The translations under genes were made by a program, and so were the position numbers. A stretch of DNA of 64,000 bases, from NCBI GenBank assembly GCA_002420185.1, contig DIHO01000001.1, forward strand, positions 73,368-137,367. Direction: 5' to 3'. This DNA comes from Opitutales bacterium UBA5694 (GTDB lineage: Bacteria > Verrucomicrobiota > Verrucomicrobiia > Opitutales > Opitutaceae). The notes under the pieces were generated by a model. That model made no database searches. It was not told the origin of the DNA and saw nothing but the letters and a program-made list of their open reading frames with translations. Shown one piece after another: positions 27,781-36,930 of the stretch (within the stretch, counting starts at the first letter, position 1; every line of letters begins with the position of its first letter).

Positions 27781-28887
27781 CTACAGTTTCGTATCCAAAT
27801 AGAAAATGAAGATTGTGTAGACGACAAGGTTGGCGATCGACAGCGGAAGAAGAATCTTCCAACCGAGCTTCATGACCTGATCGTATCGGAATCGAGGGAG
27901 TGTCCAGCGAATCCACATGAAGAAAAACATCATACCGCACATTTTTCCGGAGAAAATTCCAACCGAAAGTATTGCTCCCAATATTCCTTCTCCGAAACCT
28001 AAAGCTTCTAAAGTCACAAAGGGCATCGGATTCCAACCTCCAAGAAACAGTAAGGTAAATACACATGACCCCACAACCATGTGAGCATACTCCCCTACGA
28101 AGAAGAGTCCGAATTTGAACGAGCTATATTCCGTATGAAATCCGCTCACTAGCTCTGTTTCTGATTCCGCCATATCAAAAGGGAGACGGTTCGTCTCCGC
28201 AAAAAGGCACACGAGAAAGATGATCGCAGAAACGGGCATCCACATGGCAAACCAAAATCCACTTTGTGCTTGAGCGATATCGAAGAGGTTCAGGGTTCCT
28301 TCCCTACCTGGCGCATTGACCCAAATCAGTATTGGAAGAACCGATACACCCATAGCCAGTTCGTAAGAAATCATTTGGGCAGACGCTCGAATTCCACCCA
28401 GGAAGGGATACTTCGAATTGGATGACCAACCCGCTAGAACCACGCCGTAGACCCCAAGTGAAGAGATCGCGAAGAGAAATAATAGCCCTACGTTCACATT
28501 CGCAAGAACGAGCGGAATGACTTCCCCAGCCTCAGTTACGAATCGACCGAAAGGCACGACGACCACAGTTGTCAGTGCCGGGACCAAGGCAATGACTGGT
28601 GCCATGATAAAGTAGAATTTATTAACGTGGGCTGGGACTACATCCTCTTTAAACAGGAATTTCAACCCGTCAGGGACGGGTTGGTAAATGCCCAATCGCG
28701 TTAAAAATTTTCCAATAAGTGGGATACCCCCGATCAGTGGGAGCGACGTTCGGTTCGGTCCAACGCGACCTTGAATCCAACTAGAGATTTTTCGCTCAGC
28801 TAGGACGGCATAGGAGCAAAGCCCCATAATAACGCTCACAACTGTTGCCGCGTAGACAAACTTTAAGATTACCGGGTTAACGTCCAT
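27781..28887 (-). CDS. nuoH: NADH-quinone oxidoreductase subunit H
   Basis: A 368-residue membrane subunit with eight helices that forms much of the quinone chamber. The signature ERKISSWIQGRVGPNR near residue 30 and RLPFDMAESETELVSGFHTEYS near 233 (quinone-site loop with essential acidic residues) are both intact. The start lies eight bases after the nuoG stop. The 47-base gap to nuoI shows nothing special. Confidence 0.97.
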   Translation of the reverse strand: MDVNPVILKFVYAATVVSVIMGLCSYAVLAERKISSWIQGRVGPNRTSLPLIGGIPLIGKFLTRLGIYQPVPDGLKFLFKEDVVPAHVNKFYFIMAPVIALVPALTTVVVVPFGRFVTEAGEVIPLVLANVNVGLLFLFAISSLGVYGVVLAGWSSNSKYPFLGGIRASAQMISYELAMGVSVLPILIWVNAPGREGTLNLFDIAQAQSGFWFAMWMPVSAIIFLVCLFAETNRLPFDMAESETELVSGFHTEYSSFKFGLFFVGEYAHMVVGSCVFTLLFLGGWNPMPFVTLEALGFGEGILGAILSVGIFSGKMCGMMFFFMWIRWTLPRFRYDQVMKLGWKILLPLSIANLVVYTIFIFYLDTKL

Positions 28888-28895
28888 GACTTTGC

Positions 28896-30590
28896 CTACT
28901 CAATTGCAAGTGCCTCTTTTTTCGGTTCAAAGTGGAGCGATTTTCCTTCCCGGAATGAAAAGTGTTCAAAAGCACTTCCGTCAAGGAGCTCTCCTTGATC
29001 GGAAAGTGACTGGAAGGAAATTCCCTCGAACACCGATCCCTCCGTACCGATTTGTTTCCATAGAGATCCGACAGTGGAGGGGAATGATTCACCAGAAAGA
29101 TTCGCCTGGATCGTAGCCAAGGCGTAGAGATCTTCAATCGCTCCGCCAGGACCCGGGACCACTCGACTAAATTTTTGAAGGCGAAACTGTTGGTTAATAA
29201 CCGTACCTGATTTTTCGAATTGGGTTAGACCTGCGATCAATACATCGGCAAGACTACTGGTCGTGTTTTCGTGAGTACCCAGATAGATGATTTTGACTTT
29301 GCCTACCTGATCTTCCGTAAGTCCTCCGGCGATTAAATCTTCTTTCACTGAAAAAACGGTGGTCACTTCCCCGCTGTCAATCTTTGCCCCCAATTCCCCC
29401 AGTTGCTCATCTGGCAAATCGTTGACTAAGCCGGCCATCAAGGCACCTCTCACATTAGGATTTCGATCGACCGACATGAGAATACCATCGTCTTTACCGT
29501 ATCTCGCAACCAAATACACCCCCTTCGCACCGATTCCGTCCGAAATAGCCTTAAGTGCGAATTGCTCCTCTACGCTGCATTGTCCAGACCCAACAATAGC
29601 GACACCGCCACCCTGCAAACACTCGCTCGCTTTTGCTATTGCATCGACCGCACTAGTGGCGAGGGAGTCAATTGTACATTGTATCAGCCGATCATCCGAT
29701 TCTACCTGTTTGTACAATTCGCGGCCAGAGTCGGGCATCCAGGTATCGTTGACCTGATCGTTCCGACGAGGCTTGACCCGGTAGATCGTCCCTTCTCGAG
29801 CTGAAACAACCGTATTAACTCCCACACTTGTTTCAAAATCAATGCTATTAGTTTCTTTCAAAAACCATACCCTCATTTTAAATCGGAAGTCGGTACTCGT
29901 CAAGGCACCCACAGGGCAGATATCCACCGTATTCAAAGAATAGTTGTTAGCTAGCTCCTTGCCGGGAAAACAAGTAAGGGTTGAGTAACTGCCTCTGTCA
30001 GTAAATCCCAGAACGCTGTCCCCCGCCACTTCATCACAAAATCGAATACAGCGGGAACACAGGACGCATCGCTCGTCATCTAGAGTGACTCTCGGCCCTA
30101 GTCGCGTTCGTTTTGGCTTTACGTTTTTCTGCTCAATAAACCGGCTGTATCCGCGACCATGCGAGGACGAAAATTCTTGCAGTGTACATTCGCCCGCTTG
30201 GTCGCAAATCGGGCAGTCTAATGGATGATTGATTAAGAGAAACTCAGTTACCGCCTCACGCGATTCAAGCGCTTTGGGAGAGTCGGTTTTGATGTGCAGC
30301 CCAGGGGCAGCCTTCGTTCCGCAACCAATTGCTGGGCCCGGCATCCACATGATTTTTGGGGTCCCATCTTTGTTGACCATGGGCTCGCCGGTCGCTCGGT
30401 CTCTACCGGGCATGCCAAGCTCAACGAGACACATACGGCAATTCCCAGCTATTGTGAGCTTCGGGTGATAGCAGTAATGAGGGATTTCCTTACCCAATAT
30501 CGCCGCCGCTTCAACCATGTTCATGCCTGGGGGCACCTGAAGATCTTGGCCGTCGATGTTTACTGTTATCAAATTTTCTTTCTCTTCCAT
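28896..30590 (-). CDS. nuoG: NADH-quinone oxidoreductase subunit G, short form without N7 cluster
   Basis: A 564-residue peripheral subunit. The first 250 residues hold all expected iron-sulfur sites: the N1b [2Fe-2S] cysteines in HYCYHPKLTIAGNCRMCLVE, the His/Cys N5 site HPLDCPICDQAGEC near 117 and the N4 site CVLCSRCIRFC near 173, with CPVGAL near 229. The N7 cysteines seen in E. coli NuoG (CPGCSVGCN type) are replaced by DFETSVGVNTVV, as in mitochondria. The molybdopterin-like region after 250 is shortened compared with the roughly 680-910 residues of many homologues. It is still likely to be functional. Confidence 0.95.
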   Translation of the reverse strand: MEEKENLITVNIDGQDLQVPPGMNMVEAAAILGKEIPHYCYHPKLTIAGNCRMCLVELGMPGRDRATGEPMVNKDGTPKIMWMPGPAIGCGTKAAPGLHIKTDSPKALESREAVTEFLLINHPLDCPICDQAGECTLQEFSSSHGRGYSRFIEQKNVKPKRTRLGPRVTLDDERCVLCSRCIRFCDEVAGDSVLGFTDRGSYSTLTCFPGKELANNYSLNTVDICPVGALTSTDFRFKMRVWFLKETNSIDFETSVGVNTVVSAREGTIYRVKPRRNDQVNDTWMPDSGRELYKQVESDDRLIQCTIDSLATSAVDAIAKASECLQGGGVAIVGSGQCSVEEQFALKAISDGIGAKGVYLVARYGKDDGILMSVDRNPNVRGALMAGLVNDLPDEQLGELGAKIDSGEVTTVFSVKEDLIAGGLTEDQVGKVKIIYLGTHENTTSSLADVLIAGLTQFEKSGTVINQQFRLQKFSRVVPGPGGAIEDLYALATIQANLSGESFPSTVGSLWKQIGTEGSVFEGISFQSLSDQGELLDGSAFEHFSFREGKSLHFEPKKEALAIE

Positions 30591-30623
30591 TGGAAGTGCC
30601 TATCTCAATCCTCTCGTCCTCTT

Positions 30624-31988
30624 CTAGTGGTTGCAAGCCAGCTCCTTGGCTGCCGTTCGATCGCCACCCATCCGGCTGTGACGCTCCGCGAACTCCCGAA
30701 ATTCGTCTTCGAATTTTGCTAAGTAACTTTGCACAGGCCAGGCAACGGCAAAACCAAAAGCACATATCGTTCTGCCTTCAATCTGGTCTGCCACCGACTT
30801 CATCAAATCGACATCGTCCGGCCGCGCTTGTCCATGTACCATTCGCGTGGTGATCTTTTTCAGCCAAAGTGAACCCTCACGACAAGGTGTGCACTGCCCA
30901 CAACTCTCGTGTGAATAAAAAGCCATTAAATTTGCTAGAGCGACCGGAATTTCAACCGAGTCATCGAGTACCATCATACCGCCAGATCCGGACATCGAGC
31001 CTGCAGCAGCAATTCCATCATAATCTAGAGGTATGTCTTCAATCCCCCAGTCGTAGCCGTTGCCATCACGATCTTTACCAGTAAAGCGCTCACCGCTTTT
31101 GAGAATTTTCATGGAAGACCCACCTGGGATGATCGCCTTGATGGTCCTGCCGTCTTTCGGACCGCCACAGATATCGTAAACCAGTTCACCCAATGTGATC
31201 CCCGCCACTTCGTAGTAGCCAGGGCGCTTAACGCCCCCCGAAACACACCAGATACGTGTACCCGTATTGTTAGGACGCCCAATTTTGGCAAACTCATCGG
31301 CACCCATTCTGAGAATATGCAATACGTTGCAGAGCGTTTCGACATTGTTAACAATCGTCGGACACATGTACAATCCGAGTACCGCAGGGAAGTAAGGCGG
31401 CTTGATACGCGGATTGGCACGCTTGCCTTCTAGTGATTCTATCAATCCGGTTTCTTCACCACATATGTAGGCCGCTGCTCCCCGGTGGACAACAATATCG
31501 CAGCTGTATCCAGAACCGAGTATATCATCGCCGACGAAATTCTTTTCCTTCGCTTCCTTTATTGCCTGATTGAGGATCTCCGCACCTTTGGGCATTTCTT
31601 CGCGAATGTAGATAAACGCCTTGGCACAATCCGTCGCAAAACTGGAAATTATAATGCCCTCAATTAATTGGTGGGGATCTTTGTGAACAATTTGTCGATC
31701 CTTGAAAGTACCTGGTTCAGATTCATCGCAGTTGCATACCATATAAACGGGTTTTCCCGATTTTCGATCGACAAAGCTCCACTTCACACCCGCGGGGAAA
31801 CCGGCTCCTCCACGTCCTCGCAACTGCGAGTTTTTTACTTCGTCGCAAATGGCCTGCTTCTCCATGCCCACGGCTTTCTTGAGCATCTCATAGCCGCCGT
31901 TTTTCATGTAGCAATCTATGTCTGGTGTGTAGCCAGGCTCATCGGCATACTTTAAGATGATACGTTGTTCTTTAGGATGTACAGACAT
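30624..31988 (-). CDS. nuoF: NADH-quinone oxidoreductase subunit F
   Basis: The NADH-binding subunit (454 residues) that carries FMN and cluster N3. GRGGAGFPAGVKWSF near residue 58 is the NADH site; the FMN region YICGEETGLIESLEGKR follows near 172. Cluster N3 cysteines appear in SCGQCTPCREG near 349 plus a later cysteine in TICAFG near 397. It starts five bases after the nuoE stop. Confidence 0.97.
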   Translation of the reverse strand: MSVHPKEQRIILKYADEPGYTPDIDCYMKNGGYEMLKKAVGMEKQAICDEVKNSQLRGRGGAGFPAGVKWSFVDRKSGKPVYMVCNCDESEPGTFKDRQIVHKDPHQLIEGIIISSFATDCAKAFIYIREEMPKGAEILNQAIKEAKEKNFVGDDILGSGYSCDIVVHRGAAAYICGEETGLIESLEGKRANPRIKPPYFPAVLGLYMCPTIVNNVETLCNVLHILRMGADEFAKIGRPNNTGTRIWCVSGGVKRPGYYEVAGITLGELVYDICGGPKDGRTIKAIIPGGSSMKILKSGERFTGKDRDGNGYDWGIEDIPLDYDGIAAAGSMSGSGGMMVLDDSVEIPVALANLMAFYSHESCGQCTPCREGSLWLKKITTRMVHGQARPDDVDLMKSVADQIEGRTICAFGFAVAWPVQSYLAKFEDEFREFAERHSRMGGDRTAAKELACNH

Positions 31989-31993
31989 TCCAA

Positions 31994-32479
31994 CTACGCT
32001 TGTATTACTTCCGCTTTTATCTTTTCACAAATCTCCTGAGCTTTCGCCTCGTCAAGGTTCTCGTATATTTCGTCATCTACCAGCATAACCGGGGCCGTAC
32101 CGCAACTCGCTAAGCATTCAGCGAATTCTACTGTTACCTCACCACCCGGGGAGACCTCATTGAGTCTAGTATCAAATTCAGAAAGCATTTTATCACATAC
32201 CTTGGCACCACCTGCCATCGCACAAGCCAAAGTGCGACAAATGCGGATATGTCGCCGCCCAATTTTGTGCTGGCGAAAAAAAGGGTAGAAAGTGATTACA
32301 GATAGCACATGAATTGGTGCTATCTCCAGCTTCGCCGCTACCCATTCTGCAGCTTCATTCGTGAGAAGTCCTTGGTCTTTTTGGATCGCGTGTAGCATTG
32401 GCATCACCGCACTTTGTTTTTCTGGATACTTCGGGATCGCCTCCTCGATTTCAGCAAGCGTTTCTGGCTTTAGATTCAT
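31994..32479 (-). CDS. nuoE: NADH-quinone oxidoreductase subunit E
   Basis: A 161-residue thioredoxin-fold subunit carrying the off-pathway [2Fe-2S] cluster N1a. The ligands are in ICRTLACAMAGG (near residue 80) and AECLASCGTAP (near 122). The typical SVITFYPFFRQHKIGRRHI segment precedes the first cysteines. It partners NuoF in the NADH dehydrogenase module. The 107-base gap to nuoD upstream is the widest in the front half of the operon. Confidence 0.96.
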   Translation of the reverse strand: MNLKPETLAEIEEAIPKYPEKQSAVMPMLHAIQKDQGLLTNEAAEWVAAKLEIAPIHVLSVITFYPFFRQHKIGRRHIRICRTLACAMAGGAKVCDKMLSEFDTRLNEVSPGGEVTVEFAECLASCGTAPVMLVDDEIYENLDEAKAQEICEKIKAEVIQA

Positions 32480-32586
32480 CTAGTTAATTTCAGAAATAAA
32501 AATTAGGTTTTAATAAGCGGCCTTGCTTAATTGATCGTTTGCCCGCTTCGTCTATGCTACTTCACCCATAGACCTTACTTCTTCAG

Positions 32587-33828
32587 TTACCGGTCGCATT
32601 CCCCCATCACAAAGTCCAGACTTCCAAGAATCGCAGATATGTCGGAAATCATTGCACCCACACTGACCTTTTCAAGGATCGACAAATTGTTGAACGACGG
32701 GCCCCTAATCTTCATCCGATAAGGAACGCCCCCTCCTTTCGATACAATGTAAAACCCAAGGGCACCTTTTGGATTTTCCGCTTCGAAGTAGACTTCCCCC
32801 GCAGGCATATCCGGTCCTTCTGTCGTGATCATGAAATTTTGGATTAGTTCCTCCATCGATGTCAGAATCTTATCCTTCCGTGGGGCGTAAATCTTCTTTG
32901 CGTCTTCCGCATAGAAGGCCCCCCCTGGCATTTTTTTGATCGCCTGGCGCACTATGCGCACGCTTTGCCGCATCTCCTCCATACGAACTGCATATCGATC
33001 GTAGCAATCGCCGTTTTCACCTAAAGGCACTTCGAACTCATATCGTTCGTATCCACTATATGGGACGTCTCTACGCAAATCGACATCAACACCAGAACCT
33101 CTCAAATTGGGGCCAGTCAACCCATACGCAATAGCGTCTTCTTTCGAAATAATTCCAATATCCGCTGTACGATCAAACCAGATGCGGTTCCGGGTCAACA
33201 GCGATTCAACATCGTCGAGTAATGGTAGAAGCTCTTCGCAAAACGTGAGCACGCGATTTGTCCAGCCTTCCGGCATATCTCGCGCTACCCCGCCGATTCT
33301 CGAATAACTGGTAGTGAACCTGGCCCCGGTTAGCTCCTCAAAGAGCTTATACAGCTTTTCCCGCTCCGTAAATGTAATCATGAACACGGTCAAGGCCCCC
33401 ACATCCATCGTGTAGGCACCTAATCCCAGTAGATGAGCGGAAATCCGGGCAAGCTCGCTGGTGACAACTCTAATCGCTTGGCAGCGCTCCGGCACCTCCA
33501 GATTCGCCAGCTTTTCGACTGCCATTGCGTAAGCCGCGTTGTTGGCCAGAGGGGCCAAGTAGTCCAATCGATCCGTGTAGGGAACAAATTGGTTATAGGT
33601 CATATTCTCAGCGATTTTTTCGTCACCTCTGTGCAAGTATCCAAGAACTGGGTCGCACATTTTCACGATTTCGCCATCTAACTCGAGGTTTAATCGCAGC
33701 ACTCCATGGGTGGACGGGTGCGAAGGGCCCATGCTTACTTCAAGATGTTCGGTTTCGAACTCCTGAGCTGCAGTGGCAGCTTTCCCTACTGAATCAGGAG
33801 CAGTGTATTCGGTTGTTTCTGTGGACAT
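32587..33828 (-). CDS. nuoD: NADH-quinone oxidoreductase subunit D
   Basis: A 413-residue subunit related to [NiFe] hydrogenase large subunits, forming part of the quinone cavity. The segment MGPSHPSTHGVLRLNLELDGE near residue 33 contains the conserved quinone-pocket histidines; RGDEKIAE and the C-terminal DISAILGSLDFVMGECDR are also family constants. It is separate from NuoC, not fused. The N-terminal 25 residues are low in conservation, so the exact start is less certain. Confidence 0.96.
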   Translation of the reverse strand: MSTETTEYTAPDSVGKAATAAQEFETEHLEVSMGPSHPSTHGVLRLNLELDGEIVKMCDPVLGYLHRGDEKIAENMTYNQFVPYTDRLDYLAPLANNAAYAMAVEKLANLEVPERCQAIRVVTSELARISAHLLGLGAYTMDVGALTVFMITFTEREKLYKLFEELTGARFTTSYSRIGGVARDMPEGWTNRVLTFCEELLPLLDDVESLLTRNRIWFDRTADIGIISKEDAIAYGLTGPNLRGSGVDVDLRRDVPYSGYERYEFEVPLGENGDCYDRYAVRMEEMRQSVRIVRQAIKKMPGGAFYAEDAKKIYAPRKDKILTSMEELIQNFMITTEGPDMPAGEVYFEAENPKGALGFYIVSKGGGVPYRMKIRGPSFNNLSILEKVSVGAMISDISAILGSLDFVMGECDR

Positions 33829-33861
33829 GGGAAATTTTCTGGAAAAGGCTCTTTTGATAGA

Positions 33862-34509
33862 TCAGTCTTGGTCGGGCTTTGCTCGCTCTTCGCTCCAGCT
33901 TTCGTCTTTCGCTGCAGGTTCGCGTTTGCTTTCAAATACTGACTGCTGCGCGACAAATGGGCCGCCCACCATGGGAGCCGGCTTCACTTTCACTCCCGTG
34001 TTCTTCGCGATTTCTGGGTCCCAAAGCTCGTTTTCATACCCCGCTAATGGAAAATCCTTGCGAAGCGGATGATGCGGGTACTCGTCCCACATTAGAATGC
34101 GGCGTAAATCCGGATGGCCTTCGTAAATAATGCCAAACATATCGTAGGTTTCGCGCTCCATCCAATTAGCACTTTTGAAAAGATATGCCAATGAAGGGGC
34201 TGAAGGGGCTTCGTCATCCAAACAATCGCCTGCGAGCCGAACATAAGTATGCTTCTCGGAAGAAAACAGATGGTAGACGACCGTGAACCGAGGTGTAGCC
34301 TCAACCCCATTGTCTATCGCTGTGGCGTCCATCAAGGCATCAAAGCCATGGTCGTCCCTGAGATTTTTGACCACATCGGGAATACTCTCAACCGGACAGT
34401 TAAAAGCCGGCCAGTCCATGGAATCACGGTCGTCCAGTTCGGGACATGATTCTTTGAGCGTAGATTTGAGATCTTGAGCTATCATTTGCCGGGACGAATC
34501 AGCCTTCAA
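33862..34509 (-). CDS. nuoC: NADH-quinone oxidoreductase subunit C
   Basis: A 215-residue peripheral subunit. The core shows the 30-kDa signature SANWMERETYDMFGIIYEGH near residue 110, followed by PDLRRILMWDEYPHHPLRKDFP. A C-terminal extension of about 45 charged residues goes beyond the conserved region. The start overlaps the nuoB stop by 11 bases. Confidence 0.95.
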   Translation of the reverse strand: MKADSSRQMIAQDLKSTLKESCPELDDRDSMDWPAFNCPVESIPDVVKNLRDDHGFDALMDATAIDNGVEATPRFTVVYHLFSSEKHTYVRLAGDCLDDEAPSAPSLAYLFKSANWMERETYDMFGIIYEGHPDLRRILMWDEYPHHPLRKDFPLAGYENELWDPEIAKNTGVKVKPAPMVGGPFVAQQSVFESKREPAAKDESWSEERAKPDQD

Positions 34510-35008
34510 AAAGGTTTTTGGCGGAGTGCTCTGTGCTAACCTTGTCCTGCAGCTTCATAAGAGCATCAAGCAAAGCTTCCGGTCTAGGAGGGCATCCGCT
34601 CACATAAACGTCGACCGGCACTATTCGATCAACCCCTTGCAAAGTAGCATAGGAACGGTACATCCCTCCCGAAGAAGCACAGGCTCCCATGGCGATCACC
34701 CATTTGGGGTCCGCCATTTGGTCATAAATCCGACGCAATGCCGGGGCCATCTTGTAGGTGACCGTCCCGGCGACGATCATAACATCCGATTGCCTCGGCG
34801 AAAAACGCATTACTTCCGCTCCAAATCGAGAAATATCGAATCGAGAGGCACCAGAAGCCATGAGTTCGATCGCACAACACGCCAGGCCCATTGGCATAGG
34901 CCAGAGCGAGTGAGTACGGACCCAATTGATAACCGCATCTGCCTTGGAGACAATGACGCCACCTTCAACTTTGCTGTTATAGCCCAAATCTTGATTAGAA
35001 GAAACCAT
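34499..35008 (-). CDS. nuoB: NADH-quinone oxidoreductase subunit B, first gene of the operon
   Basis: The ATG at 35008 gives 169 residues starting MVSSNQDLGY; an in-frame ATG at 35056 would add 16 residues. NuoB holds the terminal cluster N2: ligands appear in GLACCAIELMASG near residue 38, MGACASSGGMY near 104 and SGCPPRPEAL near 134. The gene opens the thirteen-gene operon. A nuoA gene normally precedes nuoB; here the 186 bases up to the divergent tRNA-Ser hold none. Confidence 0.96.
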   Translation of the reverse strand: MVSSNQDLGYNSKVEGGVIVSKADAVINWVRTHSLWPMPMGLACCAIELMASGASRFDISRFGAEVMRFSPRQSDVMIVAGTVTYKMAPALRRIYDQMADPKWVIAMGACASSGGMYRSYATLQGVDRIVPVDVYVSGCPPRPEALLDALMKLQDKVSTEHSAKNLFEG

Positions 35009-35194
35009 TCGACATAACGTTACTAACGGAGGAAAGTAAGCTGGGCAAATCAACATGCAAGCGGGTTTTTACAGAATCCAAGTTACAATGAACTCTCTAA
35101 TTAAACGAGCCTCAAACTTGCTAAAAAGATAAAGTTTTCAGTTGCGCGGAATCGGATTTGTCCCCATTCGTCACAGCCTCCTATCTCGGAGTTT

Positions 35195-35284
35195 GGAGAG
35201 ATGTCTGAGTGGTTTAAAGAGCACGCTTGGAAAGCGTGTGTGCAGGCAACTGTACCGCGGGTTCGAATCCCGCTCTCTCCGCCA
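35195..35284 (+). tRNA. tRNA-Ser (anticodon GGA)
   Basis: A complete 90-base serine tRNA with encoded CCA. The acceptor GGAGAGA (35195-35201) pairs with TCTCTCC (35274-35280); the D arm, the anticodon stem CACGCTT/AAGCGTG type with loop carrying GGA, a long class II variable arm and the GGTTCGAATCC T arm are all present. It reads UCC and UCU codons. It is divergent from the nuo operon and its 3' end bounds the downstream islet. Confidence 0.97.
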
Positions 35285-35616
35285 TTTAATGTACTGATTA
35301 TCAGTTGATAACGTAAGTGTGTGAAATTTTCCTAATCCTTTTGTACAGAGAGTCTTGCGGTTTTTTGGGTAGTTGGCCAAGACCTCTGTTGTGCGAAATG
35401 GGGGAATTTTTAAGACCCACACAATTACCCGAACAGCTCTGGGATTAGAGCTGATAGGGAATTTAACCCGAACGTATACGGTGATTCTTTCGGGGTTAAT
35501 GTACCATTGAAGGTAACACGAAAAAATCGTCTGCAAAAGCAGTTCAAAACTCTCGTGTAAGCTCATCGCAGAGTAATGCCATCGCTCCGTGTTTGCTTCT
35601 GAGGAAATTGGTTAAT

Positions 35617-35901
35617 TTAACGATTGTATTTTACCCAACGCCAGATGTTTTCTCGCCTCGATGGTTTTCCATCTTGACCGATTTCTCTCATTTCAATCGT
35701 CTCGGTGTTGCCATACTCGGAAAAACTAATTGTTGCGTTGTAATCGACCTTTGATAAATCCTTTTCAGTCAAGCTGGTGCATCTAACCCAATGATTATCA
35801 AGTTTGTGAGTAGTGTGAACGCTTATCGCTACTGTTGGGTTAGTGTAAACAGTCCGAATATTTCCTGCGGAATAGTCATAAAAAATGAGTGCTGTGGACA
35901 T
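35617..35901 (-). CDS. Hypothetical protein in tRNA-Ser islet
   Basis: An ATG at 35901 gives 94 residues starting MSTALIFYDYSAGNIRTVY; an earlier in-frame start exists at 35916. The protein is rich in threonine, tyrosine and beta-strand-forming residues, without a signal peptide, membrane segment or known motif. The C-terminus RRENIWRWVKYNR is basic and aromatic. I do not recognise the family. Codon use seems more AT-rich than in the neighbouring nuo genes. Confidence 0.45.
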   Translation of the reverse strand: MSTALIFYDYSAGNIRTVYTNPTVAISVHTTHKLDNHWVRCTSLTEKDLSKVDYNATISFSEYGNTETIEMREIGQDGKPSRRENIWRWVKYNR

Positions 35902-36008
35902 TGATTCGGGTCCCACTACTTACCTGGTCATTGCACCCCTTCCTGATGCCATTTCGCTTTATCAATAATTCGGTGTCCTTAAACACCCGTTAATACATCG
36001 CCAAAGAA

Positions 36009-36089
36009 ATGACTCCGTATCAGATCGCCCAAGCACGGAAAATGGTACTGGAGGAGGGAGCAGCGATCCACAATCTGACGATTGAATAA
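36009..36089 (+). pseudogene. Possible remnant of a serine recombinase helix-turn-helix
   Basis: A 26-codon frame beginning MTPYQIAQARKMVLEEGAAI. This resembles the start of the C-terminal DNA-binding helices of resolvase/invertase proteins, which typically read 'LTPEQIAEARRLLEEG'. The rest of the domain and the catalytic part are absent. The match is short, so chance is possible, but its place in a putative integrated islet gives it some weight. Confidence 0.3.
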
Positions 36090-36270
36090 TAAAAGCTCCC
36101 CCTCTTATAGCATCCCTTTTTTGTATCCAATTTTCGGTTTCGTTATGGAGTGCAGAACAAACTCCACTTTAAATTATGTTTTAGAGTCACTTATAAATTG
36201 GCCTTATTATTGTTAGGCTCAACGGCATACAGTAATTGACTTGCAATGATTGTTGTATTTCGTGCAAGCC

Positions 36271-36651
36271 ATGAACTTAGACTTGAGCAATCCTGACGGA
36301 AAAGGAACTTTTACAATAACTGCCATAGGCCAGAGAGAAGACACTATGACAGTTTACATGGAGGGAAAAGTAGAGGGTTACGGCTTTGTTACTTTGACGC
36401 ATGAGTATGAGCACATGCCCCGTGGGGATTGTGGGGACCGTTCAGGCGGGACAGTAACTGGAACTGCTGAAGCTATTCTGGAGGGAGGTGGTATTGTAAG
36501 TACGCCACACATGGGTACCTTCACTCGCGATGGAAGCAAAATGAAAGTCTTTTTTGCGGATTACGTGACAAATGGTGATCAGAATTTCGTCCGTTTTGAG
36601 GTCGATCTGATAGATAAGCAATCTTACGTCTCTTTCTGGTCGCTTAGGTGA
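36271..36651 (+). CDS. Hypothetical protein in tRNA-Ser islet
   Basis: The ATG at 36271 gives 126 residues starting MNLDLSNPDGKGTFTITAIG; a TTG 21 bases upstream is also in frame. The protein alternates glycine and threonine with short hydrophobic stretches, suggesting a beta-barrel or lipocalin-like fold (TVYMEGKVEGYGFVTLTHEY; GTFTRDGSKMKVFFADY). There is no signal peptide. I know no family. The frame is clean and composition is protein-like. Confidence 0.55.
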   Translation: MNLDLSNPDGKGTFTITAIGQREDTMTVYMEGKVEGYGFVTLTHEYEHMPRGDCGDRSGGTVTGTAEAILEGGGIVSTPHMGTFTRDGSKMKVFFADYVTNGDQNFVRFEVDLIDKQSYVSFWSLR

Positions 36652-36930
36652 CACTGTTTGATGCCGGGATACGAAGGGTAAAGCAACCTTTCTTGGAGTG
36701 GTTGTATCTGTGTTAGCTACGGCAAGGCGGAGGATGGCATAGGAGTAGCTTTAGAAGCCCTTTGAAGAACAATTTTTTTGGGACAGCTACTGGGGTCCCA
36801 CCTCGGTGTGCCAAGAGGGTAATCCTAATCAGCAACTCCTGAACCACCGTCCTGCGCTGAGTTGTACTCAAGCTCGCAGGAAATCTGCCTATTGCTAGCG
36901 AAGGAAACTTGCTTTGGGCCTTTTGTCGTG

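Noticed and set aside
35171..35566. 131-codon minus-strand frame across the tRNA-Ser gene
   Set aside because: It is antisense to the tRNA, and its RERDSNPRYSCLHTRF segment is the well-known spurious translation of tRNA-Ser genes.
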